64,000 nt of DNA from Gluconobacter frateurii (lineage in GTDB: Bacteria > Pseudomonadota > Alphaproteobacteria > Acetobacterales > Acetobacteraceae), in NCBI RefSeq assembly GCF_002723955.1, contig NZ_BEWN01000001.1, positions 186,001 to 250,000 of the forward strand. The letters run 5' to 3'. This document shows, one piece after another, positions 26,946 through 36,000 of the stretch. The notes beneath the pieces were generated by a model. The model was not told the origin of the DNA and ran no database searches. It saw nothing but the letters and a program-made list of their open reading frames with translations. The position numbers and the translations under genes are program-made. How positions within the stretch are numbered: the first letter of the stretch is position 1; the number at the start of each line of letters is the position of its first letter.

Positions 26946-27947
26946 TCAGGATGGTCGATTTGTCTTCAGGCTGAAGTCGTGATGGCTTTCAATATAGCGA
27001 ACTGTGCCTGATTTTGAACGCATGACAATCGAATGCGTCTTGGCGCGGGTCGGGCTGATCCGTTCCACACCCTTCAGCAGAGAGCCGGTGGTGACGCCTG
27101 TAGCGCTAAACAAAACGTGACCGGCGGCCATGTCGTGCAGACCAAGAAGACGCGTGGGGTCTTTGCCATCAGCCATTTCGCGGGCGCGTTCACGCTGTGC
27201 ATCGTCTTCGAACAGCAGGCGACCCTGCATCTGGCCATTCATGCAGCGGATTGCTGCGGCTGCCAGAACACCCTCAGGAGCACCGCCGGAACCAGCGTAA
27301 AGATCCACGCCACCGCCATCGATGCAGGTGGCGATTGCTGCAGCAACGTCACCGTCGCTGAGAAGCTGAACGCGGGCACCAGCCTGGCGGGCGCGGGCAA
27401 TCAGTTCTTCATGGCGCTCGCGGTCTAGCGTACAGAGCACGAGGTCTGACACGTCGCGCTTCTTGGCCTTCGCAAGATTGCGCAGGTTTTCTTCAATGGA
27501 AGAATCAAGATTGACGACATCGTCCGGCAGGTCCGGTCCGACGACAATCTTTTCCATGTAGATGTCTGGGGCGTGCAGGAACTTGCCACGCTCGGCGAGG
27601 GCAACCACCGTAATGGCATTCGGCAGGCTCTTGGCGCAGAGGTTCGTACCCTCAAGCGGATCGACCGCAATGTCCATGGCTGGGCCGCCGGAGCCGACCT
27701 TTTCACCGATGTAAAGCATCGGGGCTTCGTCCATCTCGCCTTCGCCAATGGTGACGATGCCATCAATGGCAACCGTATCAAAGGCGGCGCGCATGGCCTG
27801 AACAGCCGCACCGTCGGCGTCGTTCTTCAGGCCGCGGCCTGTCCAGCGGTCAGAGGCAATGGCGGCCGCTTCCGTGACGCGGACAAGCTCCAGCGCCAGG
27901 TTGCGGTCGGTAACGCGGTAGGGAAGAACACTTGTGGGATCGATCAC
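26946..27947 (-). CDS. glpX: Class II fructose-1,6-bisphosphatase
   Basis: Hydrolyses fructose-1,6-bisphosphate in gluconeogenesis and the Calvin/pentose-phosphate cycles. Seen: IGEGEMDEAPMLYIGEKVG (about 67-85), AVDPLEGTN (Asp96, Glu99) and DLYAGSGGAPEGVLAAAA, all class II signatures. Length 333 is normal. GTG start, overlapping the hom stop by 4 bases. Relevant in a bacterium that directs sugar through the pentose phosphate pathway. Confidence 0.95.
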   Translation of the reverse strand: MIDPTSVLPYRVTDRNLALELVRVTEAAAIASDRWTGRGLKNDADGAAVQAMRAAFDTVAIDGIVTIGEGEMDEAPMLYIGEKVGSGGPAMDIAVDPLEGTNLCAKSLPNAITVVALAERGKFLHAPDIYMEKIVVGPDLPDDVVNLDSSIEENLRNLAKAKKRDVSDLVLCTLDRERHEELIARARQAGARVQLLSDGDVAAAIATCIDGGGVDLYAGSGGAPEGVLAAAAIRCMNGQMQGRLLFEDDAQRERAREMADGKDPTRLLGLHDMAAGHVLFSATGVTTGSLLKGVERISPTRAKTHSIVMRSKSGTVRYIESHHDFSLKTNRPS

Positions 27948-29233
27948 TGGAGAGAATCCTCGATCTTGAGCACTAAAGGAGCCCCATTAACAACTGGGAG
28001 CGCGGAAAGTGCTGTTATAGCTGCAGAAATAGCCTTTTCTGGGGCCTGATGAGTCACCAGGGCCAGATGTGCACGTCCCGCCGCAGCGTCATGTTGCGAG
28101 ACGAAGTGCACGGAAACATTATGGTCACGGAGAACGGATGTCAGATCGGCCATGACACCAGAACGATCTTCCACATCCAGACGGATATAGAATGCGCTCT
28201 TCAATTCCCCGAGACTTGTGCAAGACACAGGTGCCGGAGCATCTTTGACACCCCAGACCGGGAGGTCTGCTCCGCGGGCAAGGTCGATCAGGTCCGCAAC
28301 CACGGCGCTTGCCGTTGGGCCTTCGCCAGCGCCACGGCCGGAAATTGTGATGGGACCACTGAACGGCCCCTGTGTGGTGACGGCATTGAAGACCCCTTCC
28401 ACGGCGGCAATGGCTGCCTTGGCAGGGACGAGGCATGGGCGGACCCATGCTTCGATCCCGTTATCCCCGGTGGCGCGAGCCATACCGAGCAGTTTGATAC
28501 GGTATCCCAGTTCATTGGCGAACGTCAGGTCCGAGGCTGTCACATCTCGGATACCGTGGACGGGAAGGGTGTCGAATGCGATGGGCTGAAACGCAATTCC
28601 GGCGAGGATGGCCAGCTTGTGAGCCGTGTCCCAGCCATCAACATCCGTAGAAGGCTCGGCTTCGGCGTATCCTTTGGCCTGTGCTTCCGTCAGGACGTCC
28701 CCGAAATCGCGCCCGGTCGTACGCATTTCCGTGAGGATGTAGTTGCAGGTGCCATTCAGGATGCCACCCACGCTATCCAGACGATCAGCAGCCAGTCCTT
28801 CGCGGACGAGCTTGATAGCCGGGATGCCACCGGCGACAGCAGCCTCAAAGAAGAGCGGCGCAGCATTTTCAGCGGAGAGACGCGTCAGTTCCTCGCCGTG
28901 CAGGGCCACAAGCGCCTTATTGGCCGTTACCACAGGCACACCACGCGTCAGGGCGGTTTCCACCATGTCACGTGCTGGGCCTTCGGAACCACCGATCAGT
29001 TCGACAATAACGTCGATCTCCGGGTCCTGCGCGACGGACACGGCGTTGTCATGCCAGCGCATGCCGGATAGATCGACGCCACGGTCCTTGTCGCGGCTGC
29101 GTGCCGTGACTGCGACCACTTCGATCGGCCGGCCGGCCCGGGCCGTAATCGTTTCGGCATTCTTCTGAAGAAGACGAATGACGCCGACACCGACAGTCCC
29201 TAGTCCGGCCAGTCCGATCCGCAGTGGTTTCAC
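27944..29233 (-). CDS. hom: Homoserine dehydrogenase
   Basis: NAD(P)H-dependent reduction of aspartate semialdehyde to homoserine for Thr and Met. Seen: Rossmann motif IGLAGLGTVGVGVI, the homoserine-DH core GILNGTCNYILTEM and AEAEPSTDVDGWDTAHKLAILA, and a C-terminal ACT domain (about 350-429) for Thr feedback. Monofunctional, with no aspartokinase. It overlaps both neighbours by 4 bases. Confidence 0.96.
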   Translation of the reverse strand: MKPLRIGLAGLGTVGVGVIRLLQKNAETITARAGRPIEVVAVTARSRDKDRGVDLSGMRWHDNAVSVAQDPEIDVIVELIGGSEGPARDMVETALTRGVPVVTANKALVALHGEELTRLSAENAAPLFFEAAVAGGIPAIKLVREGLAADRLDSVGGILNGTCNYILTEMRTTGRDFGDVLTEAQAKGYAEAEPSTDVDGWDTAHKLAILAGIAFQPIAFDTLPVHGIRDVTASDLTFANELGYRIKLLGMARATGDNGIEAWVRPCLVPAKAAIAAVEGVFNAVTTQGPFSGPITISGRGAGEGPTASAVVADLIDLARGADLPVWGVKDAPAPVSCTSLGELKSAFYIRLDVEDRSGVMADLTSVLRDHNVSVHFVSQHDAAAGRAHLALVTHQAPEKAISAAITALSALPVVNGAPLVLKIEDSLQ

Positions 29234-30456
29234 GATGATGCAGCTCCAAGAAGATCAGCGGTCGATGCGCCGGCACCGTGCCGGCCCATGAAGCTCTTGA
29301 TGGCCCGCGTCGCCTGACGCAGCCGCTGAGTATTTTCAACAAGTCCGATCCGGACGAACCCTTCGCCATATTCGCCAAAGCCAAGGCCGGGTGCTACGGC
29401 CACGCCAGCTTCTTTCAGCAGGAGCTTGGAAAATTCCACGCTCCCCATGTCAGCGAAAGCGGGGGGAATAGGGGCCCATGCGAACATGGATCCGGCGGGG
29501 GCAGGAACGTCCCAGCCAGCAGCGCTCAGGCCGCGCAGCAGAACGTCCCGGCGATCCTTATACATGGCGCGGATGTCCGACACGTAATCCTGCGGGCCAT
29601 TCAGAGCCGCTACAGACGCCACCTGAATCGGCGTGAAGGCGCCGTAATCCAGATAGGACTTGATGCGTGTCAGGGCCTGAATCAGCTTCGGGTTGCCAAC
29701 GGCAAAGCCCATGCGCCAGCCCGCCATGGAATACGTTTTGGACATGGAGGTGAACTCCACGGCCACGTCCTTCGCGCCCGGTACGGCGAGCAGGGATGGC
29801 GGCGGTTCATCCGCATTGAAGTAGATCTCGCTATAAGCGAGGTCCGACAGGATCCAGATGTTTTCCCGGCGCGCGAAAGCCACGATTTCCTTGTAGAAAT
29901 CGAGATTGGCCACAAAAGCCGTCGGGTTGGACGGGAAGTTGACGATCAGCGCGGTCGGCTTCGGAACGGAGTGACGCACGGCGCGGTCCAGCGCACGCAG
30001 CATGTCCTCATCCGGTGTGGCCGGAATGGAACGCACAGATGCGCCTGCAATGATGAACCCGAACTGATGGATAGGGTAGGACGGGTTCGGCACGAGGATC
30101 GTATCACCGGGACTGGTGATGGCGGCTGCCAGATTGGCAAGGCCTTCCTTGGATCCCAGCGTCGCGATGACTTCCGTTTCCGGGTCGACGGAGACGTTGA
30201 AGCGGCGCTCATAGTAGTTCGCCATGGCGCGGCGCAGGCCCGGAATGCCGCGGCTGACGGAATAGCCATGCGCGCGCGGATCGGCCACTGTTTCGACCAG
30301 CTTTTGCACGACATGAGCCGGCGGAGCGCTGTCCGGGTTTCCCATGCCAAGATCAATGATGTCCTCACCGGCCGCTCGCGCGGCTGCCTTGGCCTTGTTC
30401 ACCTCAGCGAACACATAGGGCGGCAGGCGGCGGATGCGGTGGAACTCTTCGGTCAT
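29230..30456 (-). CDS. alaC: AlaC/DapL-type PLP aminotransferase
   Basis: Fold-type I aminotransferase, 408 residues. Seen: IIDLGMGNPDSAPP at the N-terminus, NFPSNPTAFV, LSDLAYSEIYF and the PLP lysine Lys240 in TSMSKTYSMAGWRMGFA. The pattern matches glutamate-pyruvate aminotransferase AlaC and its relatives, which in many genomes precede hom. A role in Asp-family synthesis (for example LL-diaminopimelate aminotransferase) is an alternative. Overlaps hom by 4 bases, first gene of the tight four-gene run. Confidence 0.88.
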   Translation of the reverse strand: MTEEFHRIRRLPPYVFAEVNKAKAAARAAGEDIIDLGMGNPDSAPPAHVVQKLVETVADPRAHGYSVSRGIPGLRRAMANYYERRFNVSVDPETEVIATLGSKEGLANLAAAITSPGDTILVPNPSYPIHQFGFIIAGASVRSIPATPDEDMLRALDRAVRHSVPKPTALIVNFPSNPTAFVANLDFYKEIVAFARRENIWILSDLAYSEIYFNADEPPPSLLAVPGAKDVAVEFTSMSKTYSMAGWRMGFAVGNPKLIQALTRIKSYLDYGAFTPIQVASVAALNGPQDYVSDIRAMYKDRRDVLLRGLSAAGWDVPAPAGSMFAWAPIPPAFADMGSVEFSKLLLKEAGVAVAPGLGFGEYGEGFVRIGLVENTQRLRQATRAIKSFMGRHGAGASTADLLGAASS

Positions 30457-30553
30457 GACCAGCTCAGGGTAAAAAGATTACGGGAGGAGGCACGATAGAC
30501 AGGTTTTTCCGTAAGAGGAACAGTCCTTTAAGACATGTTCCTTTCAGCCCTGA

Positions 30554-31558
30554 TCAGCCGCCATTCCGAACGCGAACACCGTTGCCGATGGCCTCGGCAC
30601 GCAGGACGATGGCCGAAGCTGGGACCCCCCGCTTCATGAGTGCGTCAGCAACGGCGCGCGCGCGCAGAAGGCCAAGGGCGATCTCACGGCTCTGATCCGC
30701 AGTAGAGAGGCCAGCATCTGCGCTCATCGCGGCACCGAAGCCGAGAATTGTGATCTTCTGGTTACCACGCTGGGAAATGATTCGTTGGTAGTCCCCTGAG
30801 GGATCGCCAATGACGTGATCTGTTGAGGGCTGAAAGCGGATCAGCGTGCCTTCGGGGGTAGACGTATCGACGTCAGGACGCAGAGGGCCGGTCAAATTTG
30901 CATCTCGGGGAAGATCAAAACCGGGAAATTGCGGAGCTGGCGGCGGAAGAGCCCCGATCTGCGGGAACTCTCCCGGGGGTGTGGGAGGGATTGATGCAGC
31001 GACAACTGGCGGAAGCTCAGCTTCTGGCGGTGTGGGCTGAGGCTGTGACGTCTTTGGTACAGGTGCAGGCTTTGCGGTACCCGCCGGTGCTTCCGGAGCT
31101 GCGTTGGCAGGGGGCGTTGTGTCCGCTGGTTGTCCCACCGACGTCATGGTCAGATTATTCTGTTCTTCCGGCTCAGTCCCCGTCGGGTTGACCGCGGATG
31201 GTGCAGTCTTCGGCGGCGGAGGCGGGATGGTAGGAAGTGTTCCCTGAGCCGCGCTCTCGCGCTGGGCCAGATTGCGCTGCGCTTCAAGCTGCATTGTCAG
31301 GTTAACGCGTGCCTCGGGAGACGGCATTTCCGGATTTTGGGTCGGGGTGCGGCCAACATGTGGGTAAGGCAGGTTCTGTCCCGGTGGAGGTGGGCGCAGC
31401 TTGGCGATCTCGCCGCCCTCAAAACTATGCCACCACCCAGCCGGCACATCGACGGGGTCCTGATGCTGGCAGGCGGTAAAGAGGGGTGTGGCCAGCAGCA
31501 GCATGAGCGGGATCTTTCCCGCATTTCTGCGCGTTACCACTTTCCCGGGATGCGTCAT
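30554..31558 (-). CDS. Proline-rich lipoprotein with OmpA-like C-terminal domain
   Basis: Cell-envelope lipoprotein of 334 residues. Seen: basic start, lipobox ending TAC with Cys30, a long low-complexity Pro/Ala/Glu-rich stretch (about 50-230) and a C-terminal OmpA-like region (TLIRFQPSTDHVI, ITILGFGAAMSADAGLSTADQSREIALGLLRARAVADAL) that would bind peptidoglycan. The frame is open far upstream, but the ATG at 31558 gives the lipoprotein signal. Divergent from clpP and 97 bases upstream of the aminotransferase on the same strand. The OmpA motif is less regular than in Pal. An envelope-spacer role is inferred. Confidence 0.82.
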   Translation of the reverse strand: MTHPGKVVTRRNAGKIPLMLLLATPLFTACQHQDPVDVPAGWWHSFEGGEIAKLRPPPPGQNLPYPHVGRTPTQNPEMPSPEARVNLTMQLEAQRNLAQRESAAQGTLPTIPPPPPKTAPSAVNPTGTEPEEQNNLTMTSVGQPADTTPPANAAPEAPAGTAKPAPVPKTSQPQPTPPEAELPPVVAASIPPTPPGEFPQIGALPPPAPQFPGFDLPRDANLTGPLRPDVDTSTPEGTLIRFQPSTDHVIGDPSGDYQRIISQRGNQKITILGFGAAMSADAGLSTADQSREIALGLLRARAVADALMKRGVPASAIVLRAEAIGNGVRVRNGG

Positions 31559-31696
31559 GTTCCCTGAACCCACTGTGCCGTTCCTGCCTTCGCCAAATCT
31601 CTGAACACGGCGGAGACTAGCCGTTCGTGATCGGGATGGCGAGACTTCGTCTTTCCCGGACTTGGCATGAAGGCAAACGAAGAGCAGGATAGGGGG

Positions 31697-32368
31697 ATGA
31701 AGACGCACGATGGATCTGGAAACGACATGGACATCACCAGAATGACCCTTACCCGTCTGGACGACGAGCCCGATGCCCCAGAGGCCCCGGAAGACGACAA
31801 CAAGACGCTGAACAGCCCGATCAGCGAACTCGAAAGCCGCCTGTTCGACCAGCGCAAGGTTCTGATCTTTGGTGGGATCAATGACAAGATCGCGCGTGAC
31901 GTCACGGGGCGTCTGCTGGCGCTCGCCGGGTCGTCTGACAAGCCGATCGATGTGTATGTGAACTCTCCCGGTGGTCATGTGGAAAGTGGTGACACGATCC
32001 ATGACATGATCCGCTTTGTGGATTCGATCGCCCCGATCAATATGATCGGCACGGGCTGGGTCGCCTCCGCCGGGGCGCTAATTTATGCGGCTGGTCGCCC
32101 GGAGCGTCGCGTCTGCCTGCCGAATACGCGCTTCCTTCTCCATCAGCCGATGGGTGGCGTGCGTGGCCCGGCAACGGATATCGACATTGAGGCTCGTGAG
32201 ATCATCAAGATGCGTGAGCGTCTGAATAGAATCTTTGCCAAGGAAACTGGCCAGACCTACGAGAAGGTCGCCAAGGATACGGACCGCAATTACTGGATGT
32301 CTGCGAAGGAAGCGATTGAATACGGGCTTGTGCACCGTGTTATCCACTCCGCGACCGATCTGAAGTAA
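31697..32368 (+). CDS. clpP: ATP-dependent Clp protease proteolytic subunit (ClpP family)
   Basis: Serine peptidase of ClpP family, 223 residues. Seen: VYVNSPGGHVESGDTIHDMI, active-site Ser114 in WVASAGALIYAAG, His139 in FLLHQPMGG, and the acid in KDTDRNYWMSAKEAIEYGLV. Unlike typical ClpP (about 200 residues, ASMGA) it has an acidic N-terminal extension and ASAGA, so it may be a second, divergent ClpP. The ATG at 31697 follows AGGATAGGGGG; 31667 and 31727 are alternatives. Divergent from the OmpA-like lipoprotein. Confidence 0.9.
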   Translation: MKTHDGSGNDMDITRMTLTRLDDEPDAPEAPEDDNKTLNSPISELESRLFDQRKVLIFGGINDKIARDVTGRLLALAGSSDKPIDVYVNSPGGHVESGDTIHDMIRFVDSIAPINMIGTGWVASAGALIYAAGRPERRVCLPNTRFLLHQPMGGVRGPATDIDIEAREIIKMRERLNRIFAKETGQTYEKVAKDTDRNYWMSAKEAIEYGLVHRVIHSATDLK

Positions 32369-32389
32369 AACGACAAGCTCCAAGGGGCA

Positions 32390-32411
32390 CGGCGTGCCGC
32401 AGGGCACGCCG
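32390..32411 (+). other. Intergenic hairpin just before the ferritin-like gene
   Basis: A perfect 9-bp GC stem (32390-32398 with 32403-32411, loop GCAG) lies 10 bases before the ATG of the next gene. It lacks a T run, so it is not a standard terminator. It may act on mRNA stability or translation. Confidence 0.6.
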
Positions 32412-32421
32412 CGAAAATATC

Positions 32422-33411
32422 ATGAAAAGCCTGGCTGACATCTATTCCCACCTTCCCGACGCACCGTCGGAGAAGACGCTTGAACGCGTCGATTACGAAG
32501 CGCGTCACTGGAGCAGCCCTATCAAGGGGCCTCTCAAGCCGGGAACGGAAGAGCATAAGAAGGCTGTCGCGCAGATGTTCCGCGACACGTTCAATCCATA
32601 CAAGCCATCTGTCATCGACTGGCCGGAACTGGACCCGGAGACGCTGCATCGCATCACGTCCCTGCCGATCTGGGATATTGCCGTACAGACCGAGGGCAAG
32701 GCCCGTCTGCGAATGGCTGCCTATGCTGCCATGATTGATGACCCGGACATGAAGGACGCCCTGTCCCGCAATGCCTGGGAAGAGAACCGGCACAAGGAAG
32801 TTCTAAGTAAGCTGGTTGAAGCCTACAAAATTCCGATGGCGCCTGAGCCTCCCTATGTGGAGCCGAAAGACACGGAATGGGCTTATCTCGTGACTGGTTT
32901 CTCAGAATGCGTGGACAGCTTTTTCGCGTTCGGTTTGTTTGCGCTGGCTGAACGCGCAGGCCTGTTCCCGATGGAACTGATCGAAACGTTCGAGCCGGTC
33001 ATGCAGGAAGAGTGTCGTCACATTCTACTCTTTGCCAACTGGCTGGCTTGGCACCGTGCAACCATGCCGTTCTGGAAGCGTCCGTGGTTCGAACTGCGCG
33101 TCATTGGCGTCTGGATTTTTCTGGCTTACGAGCGCATGGGGCTGGCGCGCTCCATTGACGACAATGGCGAAGAGCATACGCAGGACAACAACTTCACGGT
33201 GACCGGCGCCAAGGATATGACGAATATCGACATCAAGGTTCCTGAGCTGATGCAGCTTTGCCTTGATGAGAATGATCGTCGTTTTGCTGGCTACGATCCG
33301 CGCCTGCTGCGTCCGACGACAACGCCTGCAATTGCGCGTGCGATTATTAAAGGCGCCAAGATCTGGGGCTGCGTGAAAAGCAAGTGTTGCCCTGCTAAAT
33401 CCGCTGCCTAA
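32422..33411 (+). CDS. Ferritin-like di-iron protein of unknown function
   Basis: Predicted helical di-iron carboxylate protein, 329 residues. Seen: two ExxH motifs, EENRH (Glu121, His124) and QEECRH (Glu197, His200), with additional helix glutamates (Glu91, Glu162) placed as in four-helix ferritin-like folds. No signal peptide is seen; an aromatic-rich stretch at 214-235 could be buried or membrane-facing. The C-terminus has three cysteines (CVKSKCC). The reaction is unknown; oxygenase, hydroxylase and desaturase-like roles are possible. It has no clear ribosome site and follows a GC hairpin 54 bases after clpP. Confidence 0.8.
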   Translation: MKSLADIYSHLPDAPSEKTLERVDYEARHWSSPIKGPLKPGTEEHKKAVAQMFRDTFNPYKPSVIDWPELDPETLHRITSLPIWDIAVQTEGKARLRMAAYAAMIDDPDMKDALSRNAWEENRHKEVLSKLVEAYKIPMAPEPPYVEPKDTEWAYLVTGFSECVDSFFAFGLFALAERAGLFPMELIETFEPVMQEECRHILLFANWLAWHRATMPFWKRPWFELRVIGVWIFLAYERMGLARSIDDNGEEHTQDNNFTVTGAKDMTNIDIKVPELMQLCLDENDRRFAGYDPRLLRPTTTPAIARAIIKGAKIWGCVKSKCCPAKSAA

Positions 33412-33446
33412 AAACAGCTTTTAACATTCCGAGCTTTCGGCAAGAG

Positions 33447-33477
33447 AAAGAGGACAGGTTCGCCTGTCCTCTTTTTT
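33447..33477 (+). terminator. Terminator after the ferritin-like gene
   Basis: A 12-bp stem closed by a UUCG tetraloop (33447-33458 with 33463-33474) followed by a T run to 33477. Strong intrinsic terminator. Confidence 0.95.
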
Positions 33478-33558
33478 GTGGCTTGATTTGCTCTGGAGCC
33501 TTGGGGTGCGGATAAGGCATAGGAAAGGCTGCGATCAAAGCAGTCGGAACCCGCTTAT

Positions 33559-34725
33559 ATGACTACGACCCAGTCTTCACTGATGCGCCAGCCCGGCGCC
33601 CAGAAGGTCAAGGTAACAAATGAGGAACTGTTCTTTGACCTGATCTATGTGTTTCTGGTCACGCAGGTCAGTCACGGACTGCTCCATCATCTTACATGGC
33701 TTGGCGCGCTTCAGATGCTTGTGCTGTGGTTCGCCGCGTGGCTGGGGTGGCAATATACAGGCTGGGTCACGAACTGGTTTGATCCGCGTCTTCCGGCGCT
33801 TCGCGGAACCCTCTTCGGTACAATGGCGCTTGCTCTGCTGTGTGGCGCAGCACTTCCAGAAGCCTTTGGCGAACGTGGACTTGCTTTCGCACTCTGCTAT
33901 GTCGTCATGCAGGTGGGACGGTCAGCGTTTGTCGTGTCACGCCTCCCGTTCACCCACCCTCTGGCCGCGAATTACCGTCGTATTCTGGGCTGGGGGCTGA
34001 TTGCGTCCGTTTTCTGGATCGCAGGTGGTCTTTCTTCCCCCGACATGCGGCTCCCCCTCTGGGCGATGGGTGTTCTCTGCGAATATGTGTCACCCATGTT
34101 CGGTTTCTGGCTGCCCGGTCTTGGGCGCTCCCATACGTCTGACTGGACGATTTCGGGGAGTCATCTCGTTGAGCGCTGCCAGCTTTTCGTGATTGTGGCT
34201 CTGGGCGAGACAGTTATGGCATCTGGCTTGTCCATGGCAGAAACCAGTACGTGGTCCCTGATGGAGCTGACGGCTTTTGTCATCAGCTTTCTATGCACCA
34301 TTGCGATGTGGTGGTTGTATTTTGAAACGTCCAGCGAGGAAGCAGAGCACGCCATTTCCCGCTCTTCCGATCCAGGCCGGATGGGGGCGTTGTTTCATTA
34401 TCTGCATGCCATACTGATTGGTGGCATCATCATCACGGCTGTGGGGATGGAGATTCTGCTGGAGAGCCCTTTGGAGCCGGCGGAAGGGGCTTCAAAACTG
34501 GTTCTTGCACTCGGACCCGCGTTCTATCTGCTTGGAAGCAGCCTGTATCATTGGGTCAGTACACAGAAAATTCCTGCGTTGCAGGCAGGGGGAGCGGTGC
34601 TTTTCAGCCTCGCCGCTGTTTTCGTCCCTGCATTGCCGCGGTGGGAACTTGCAGGCGCTGAGAGTGTCGTTCTACTTGCTATCAGTGCTTTCGCAGGGGG
34701 AAGCCTAAAAGGAAAATTTCTCTAG
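33559..34725 (+). CDS. LtrA-family (low temperature requirement A) membrane protein
   Basis: Multi-pass membrane protein, 388 residues, with the LtrA start VTNEELFFDLIYVFLVTQVSHGLL and about ten or more hydrophobic helices. In Listeria ltrA was linked to growth at low temperature, but biochemical function is unknown. It stands alone between two terminators. Confidence 0.9.
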   Translation: MTTTQSSLMRQPGAQKVKVTNEELFFDLIYVFLVTQVSHGLLHHLTWLGALQMLVLWFAAWLGWQYTGWVTNWFDPRLPALRGTLFGTMALALLCGAALPEAFGERGLAFALCYVVMQVGRSAFVVSRLPFTHPLAANYRRILGWGLIASVFWIAGGLSSPDMRLPLWAMGVLCEYVSPMFGFWLPGLGRSHTSDWTISGSHLVERCQLFVIVALGETVMASGLSMAETSTWSLMELTAFVISFLCTIAMWWLYFETSSEEAEHAISRSSDPGRMGALFHYLHAILIGGIIITAVGMEILLESPLEPAEGASKLVLALGPAFYLLGSSLYHWVSTQKIPALQAGGAVLFSLAAVFVPALPRWELAGAESVVLLAISAFAGGSLKGKFL

Positions 34726-34753
34726 GCTCCCCGCGCATACCGACCGGAAACAG

Positions 34754-34778
34754 ATGAGGCTCCCGTGAGGAGCCTCAT
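34754..34778. terminator. Hairpin terminator between ltrA-like gene and recA
   Basis: A perfect 10-bp stem (34754-34763 with 34769-34778) in the 65-base gap between convergent genes. The T-tract is weak on both strands. Confidence 0.65.
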
Positions 34779-34790
34779 GCATGCTTGAAC

Positions 34791-35825
34791 TCAGTCGTCG
34801 CCTGAGTCTTCATCGGCATCTGGACCGACCATCAGAGCATCGGCTACGACCCCTGCATCAGAACGAATGCGGCGTTCGATCTCGTTCGACATTTCCGGAT
34901 GCTCCCGCAGGAACTGCTTGGCGTTTTCACGGCCCTGTCCAATGCGCTGGCTGTCAAAGGAGAACCATGCGCCGGATTTCTCGACGATGTTGGCTTTTAC
35001 GCCCAGATCAAGCAGTTCGCCCATCTTGCTGATGCCTTCGCCATACATGATGTCGAACTCAACCTGACGGAACGGCGGCGCCATCTTGTTCTTGACGACC
35101 TTCACGCGCGTCTGGTTGCCGACGACTTCATCCTTGTCCTTGATGGACCCGATACGGCGAATATCAAGCCGGATGGAAGAGTAGAATTTCAGCGCATTGC
35201 CGCCCGTCGTTGTTTCCGGGTTGCCGAACATCACGCCAATTTTCATGCGGATCTGGTTCAGGAAGATGACCAGCGTATTCGAGCGGGACACGGTGCCTGT
35301 CAGCTTGCGGAGTGCCTGGCTCATGAGACGTGCATGCAGGCCAACATGGCTGTCGCCCATATCTCCTTCCAGTTCCGCACGCGGAACCAGAGCAGCAACG
35401 GAATCCACAACCAGGACGTCTACCGCCCCAGAGCGGACCAGCGTATCGCAAATTTCCAGTGCTTGCTCACCGGCATCTGGCTGGCTCAGAAGGAGTTCGT
35501 CGATGTTGACGCCGAGCTTGCGGGCATAGCCGGGATCAAGCGCGTGTTCGGCGTCAATGAATGCAACTGTTCCGCCCTTTTTCTGGGCCTCTGCCAGAAC
35601 ATGCAGGGCGAGTGTCGTCTTGCCGGAGCTTTCCGGGCCATAAATTTCGACGATACGCCCGCGTGGCATGCCACCGATACCTAAGGCAATATCAAGCCCA
35701 AGAGAACCGGTGGAAATGACGTCGGCCTGTTCTTTCGGACGCTGGCCCATTCGCATGATGGACCCTTTGCCGAATGCGCGCTCGATCTGGCTGAGTGCGC
35801 CCTCAAGCGCCTTGGTCTTGTCCAT
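34791..35825 (-). CDS. recA: Recombinase RecA
   Basis: Strand-exchange protein and LexA co-protease. Seen: [24 protein letters not shown], Walker [10 protein letters not shown] (about 65-73), [39 protein letters not shown] and an acidic C-terminus (DADEDSGDD). Length 344 is standard. It is monocistronic, with a promoter-like region and an SOS-box-like repeat upstream. Confidence 0.99.
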   Translation of the reverse strand: MDKTKALEGALSQIERAFGKGSIMRMGQRPKEQADVISTGSLGLDIALGIGGMPRGRIVEIYGPESSGKTTLALHVLAEAQKKGGTVAFIDAEHALDPGYARKLGVNIDELLLSQPDAGEQALEICDTLVRSGAVDVLVVDSVAALVPRAELEGDMGDSHVGLHARLMSQALRKLTGTVSRSNTLVIFLNQIRMKIGVMFGNPETTTGGNALKFYSSIRLDIRRIGSIKDKDEVVGNQTRVKVVKNKMAPPFRQVEFDIMYGEGISKMGELLDLGVKANIVEKSGAWFSFDSQRIGQGRENAKQFLREHPEMSNEIERRIRSDAGVVADALMVGPDADEDSGDD

Positions 35826-35921
35826 TCAATCCTCGTAATCGCTCATGGCTGGCAGATAGGAACACGATAGACCGCACCACACCTGCCGCATAGGGCAGAT
35901 TTCATTCTGTAAGAGCGTCAT

Positions 35922-35935
35922 GTTCACAAATGTTC
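35922..35935 (-). promoter_or_regulatory. SOS-box-like direct repeat upstream of recA
   Basis: GTTC-N6-GTTC on the plus strand (GAAC-N6-GAAC towards recA). The alphaproteobacterial LexA box is GTTC-N7-GTTC, so this is one base short. Its position, just after a putative -10 and about 100 bases from the recA ATG, is suitable for repression. Tentative. Confidence 0.35.
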
Positions 35936-35943
35936 TGGTCTGC

Positions 35944-35971
35944 ATATTATGATCCAGTGCATTTTCGCCAA
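35944..35971 (-). promoter_or_regulatory. Putative sigma-70 promoter of recA
   Basis: Minus-strand TTGGCG (35966-35971) and TAATAT (35944-35949) separated by 16 bases, immediately upstream of the GAAC repeat. Read by eye. Confidence 0.4.
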
Positions 35972-36000
35972 GAGGGAAAGACCAGAAATAAGATTCTTTT

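Noticed and set aside
29278-30498. 406-codon frame antisense to the aminotransferase
   Set aside because: Opposite an enzyme with an intact PLP site; His/Arg-rich translation without domain.
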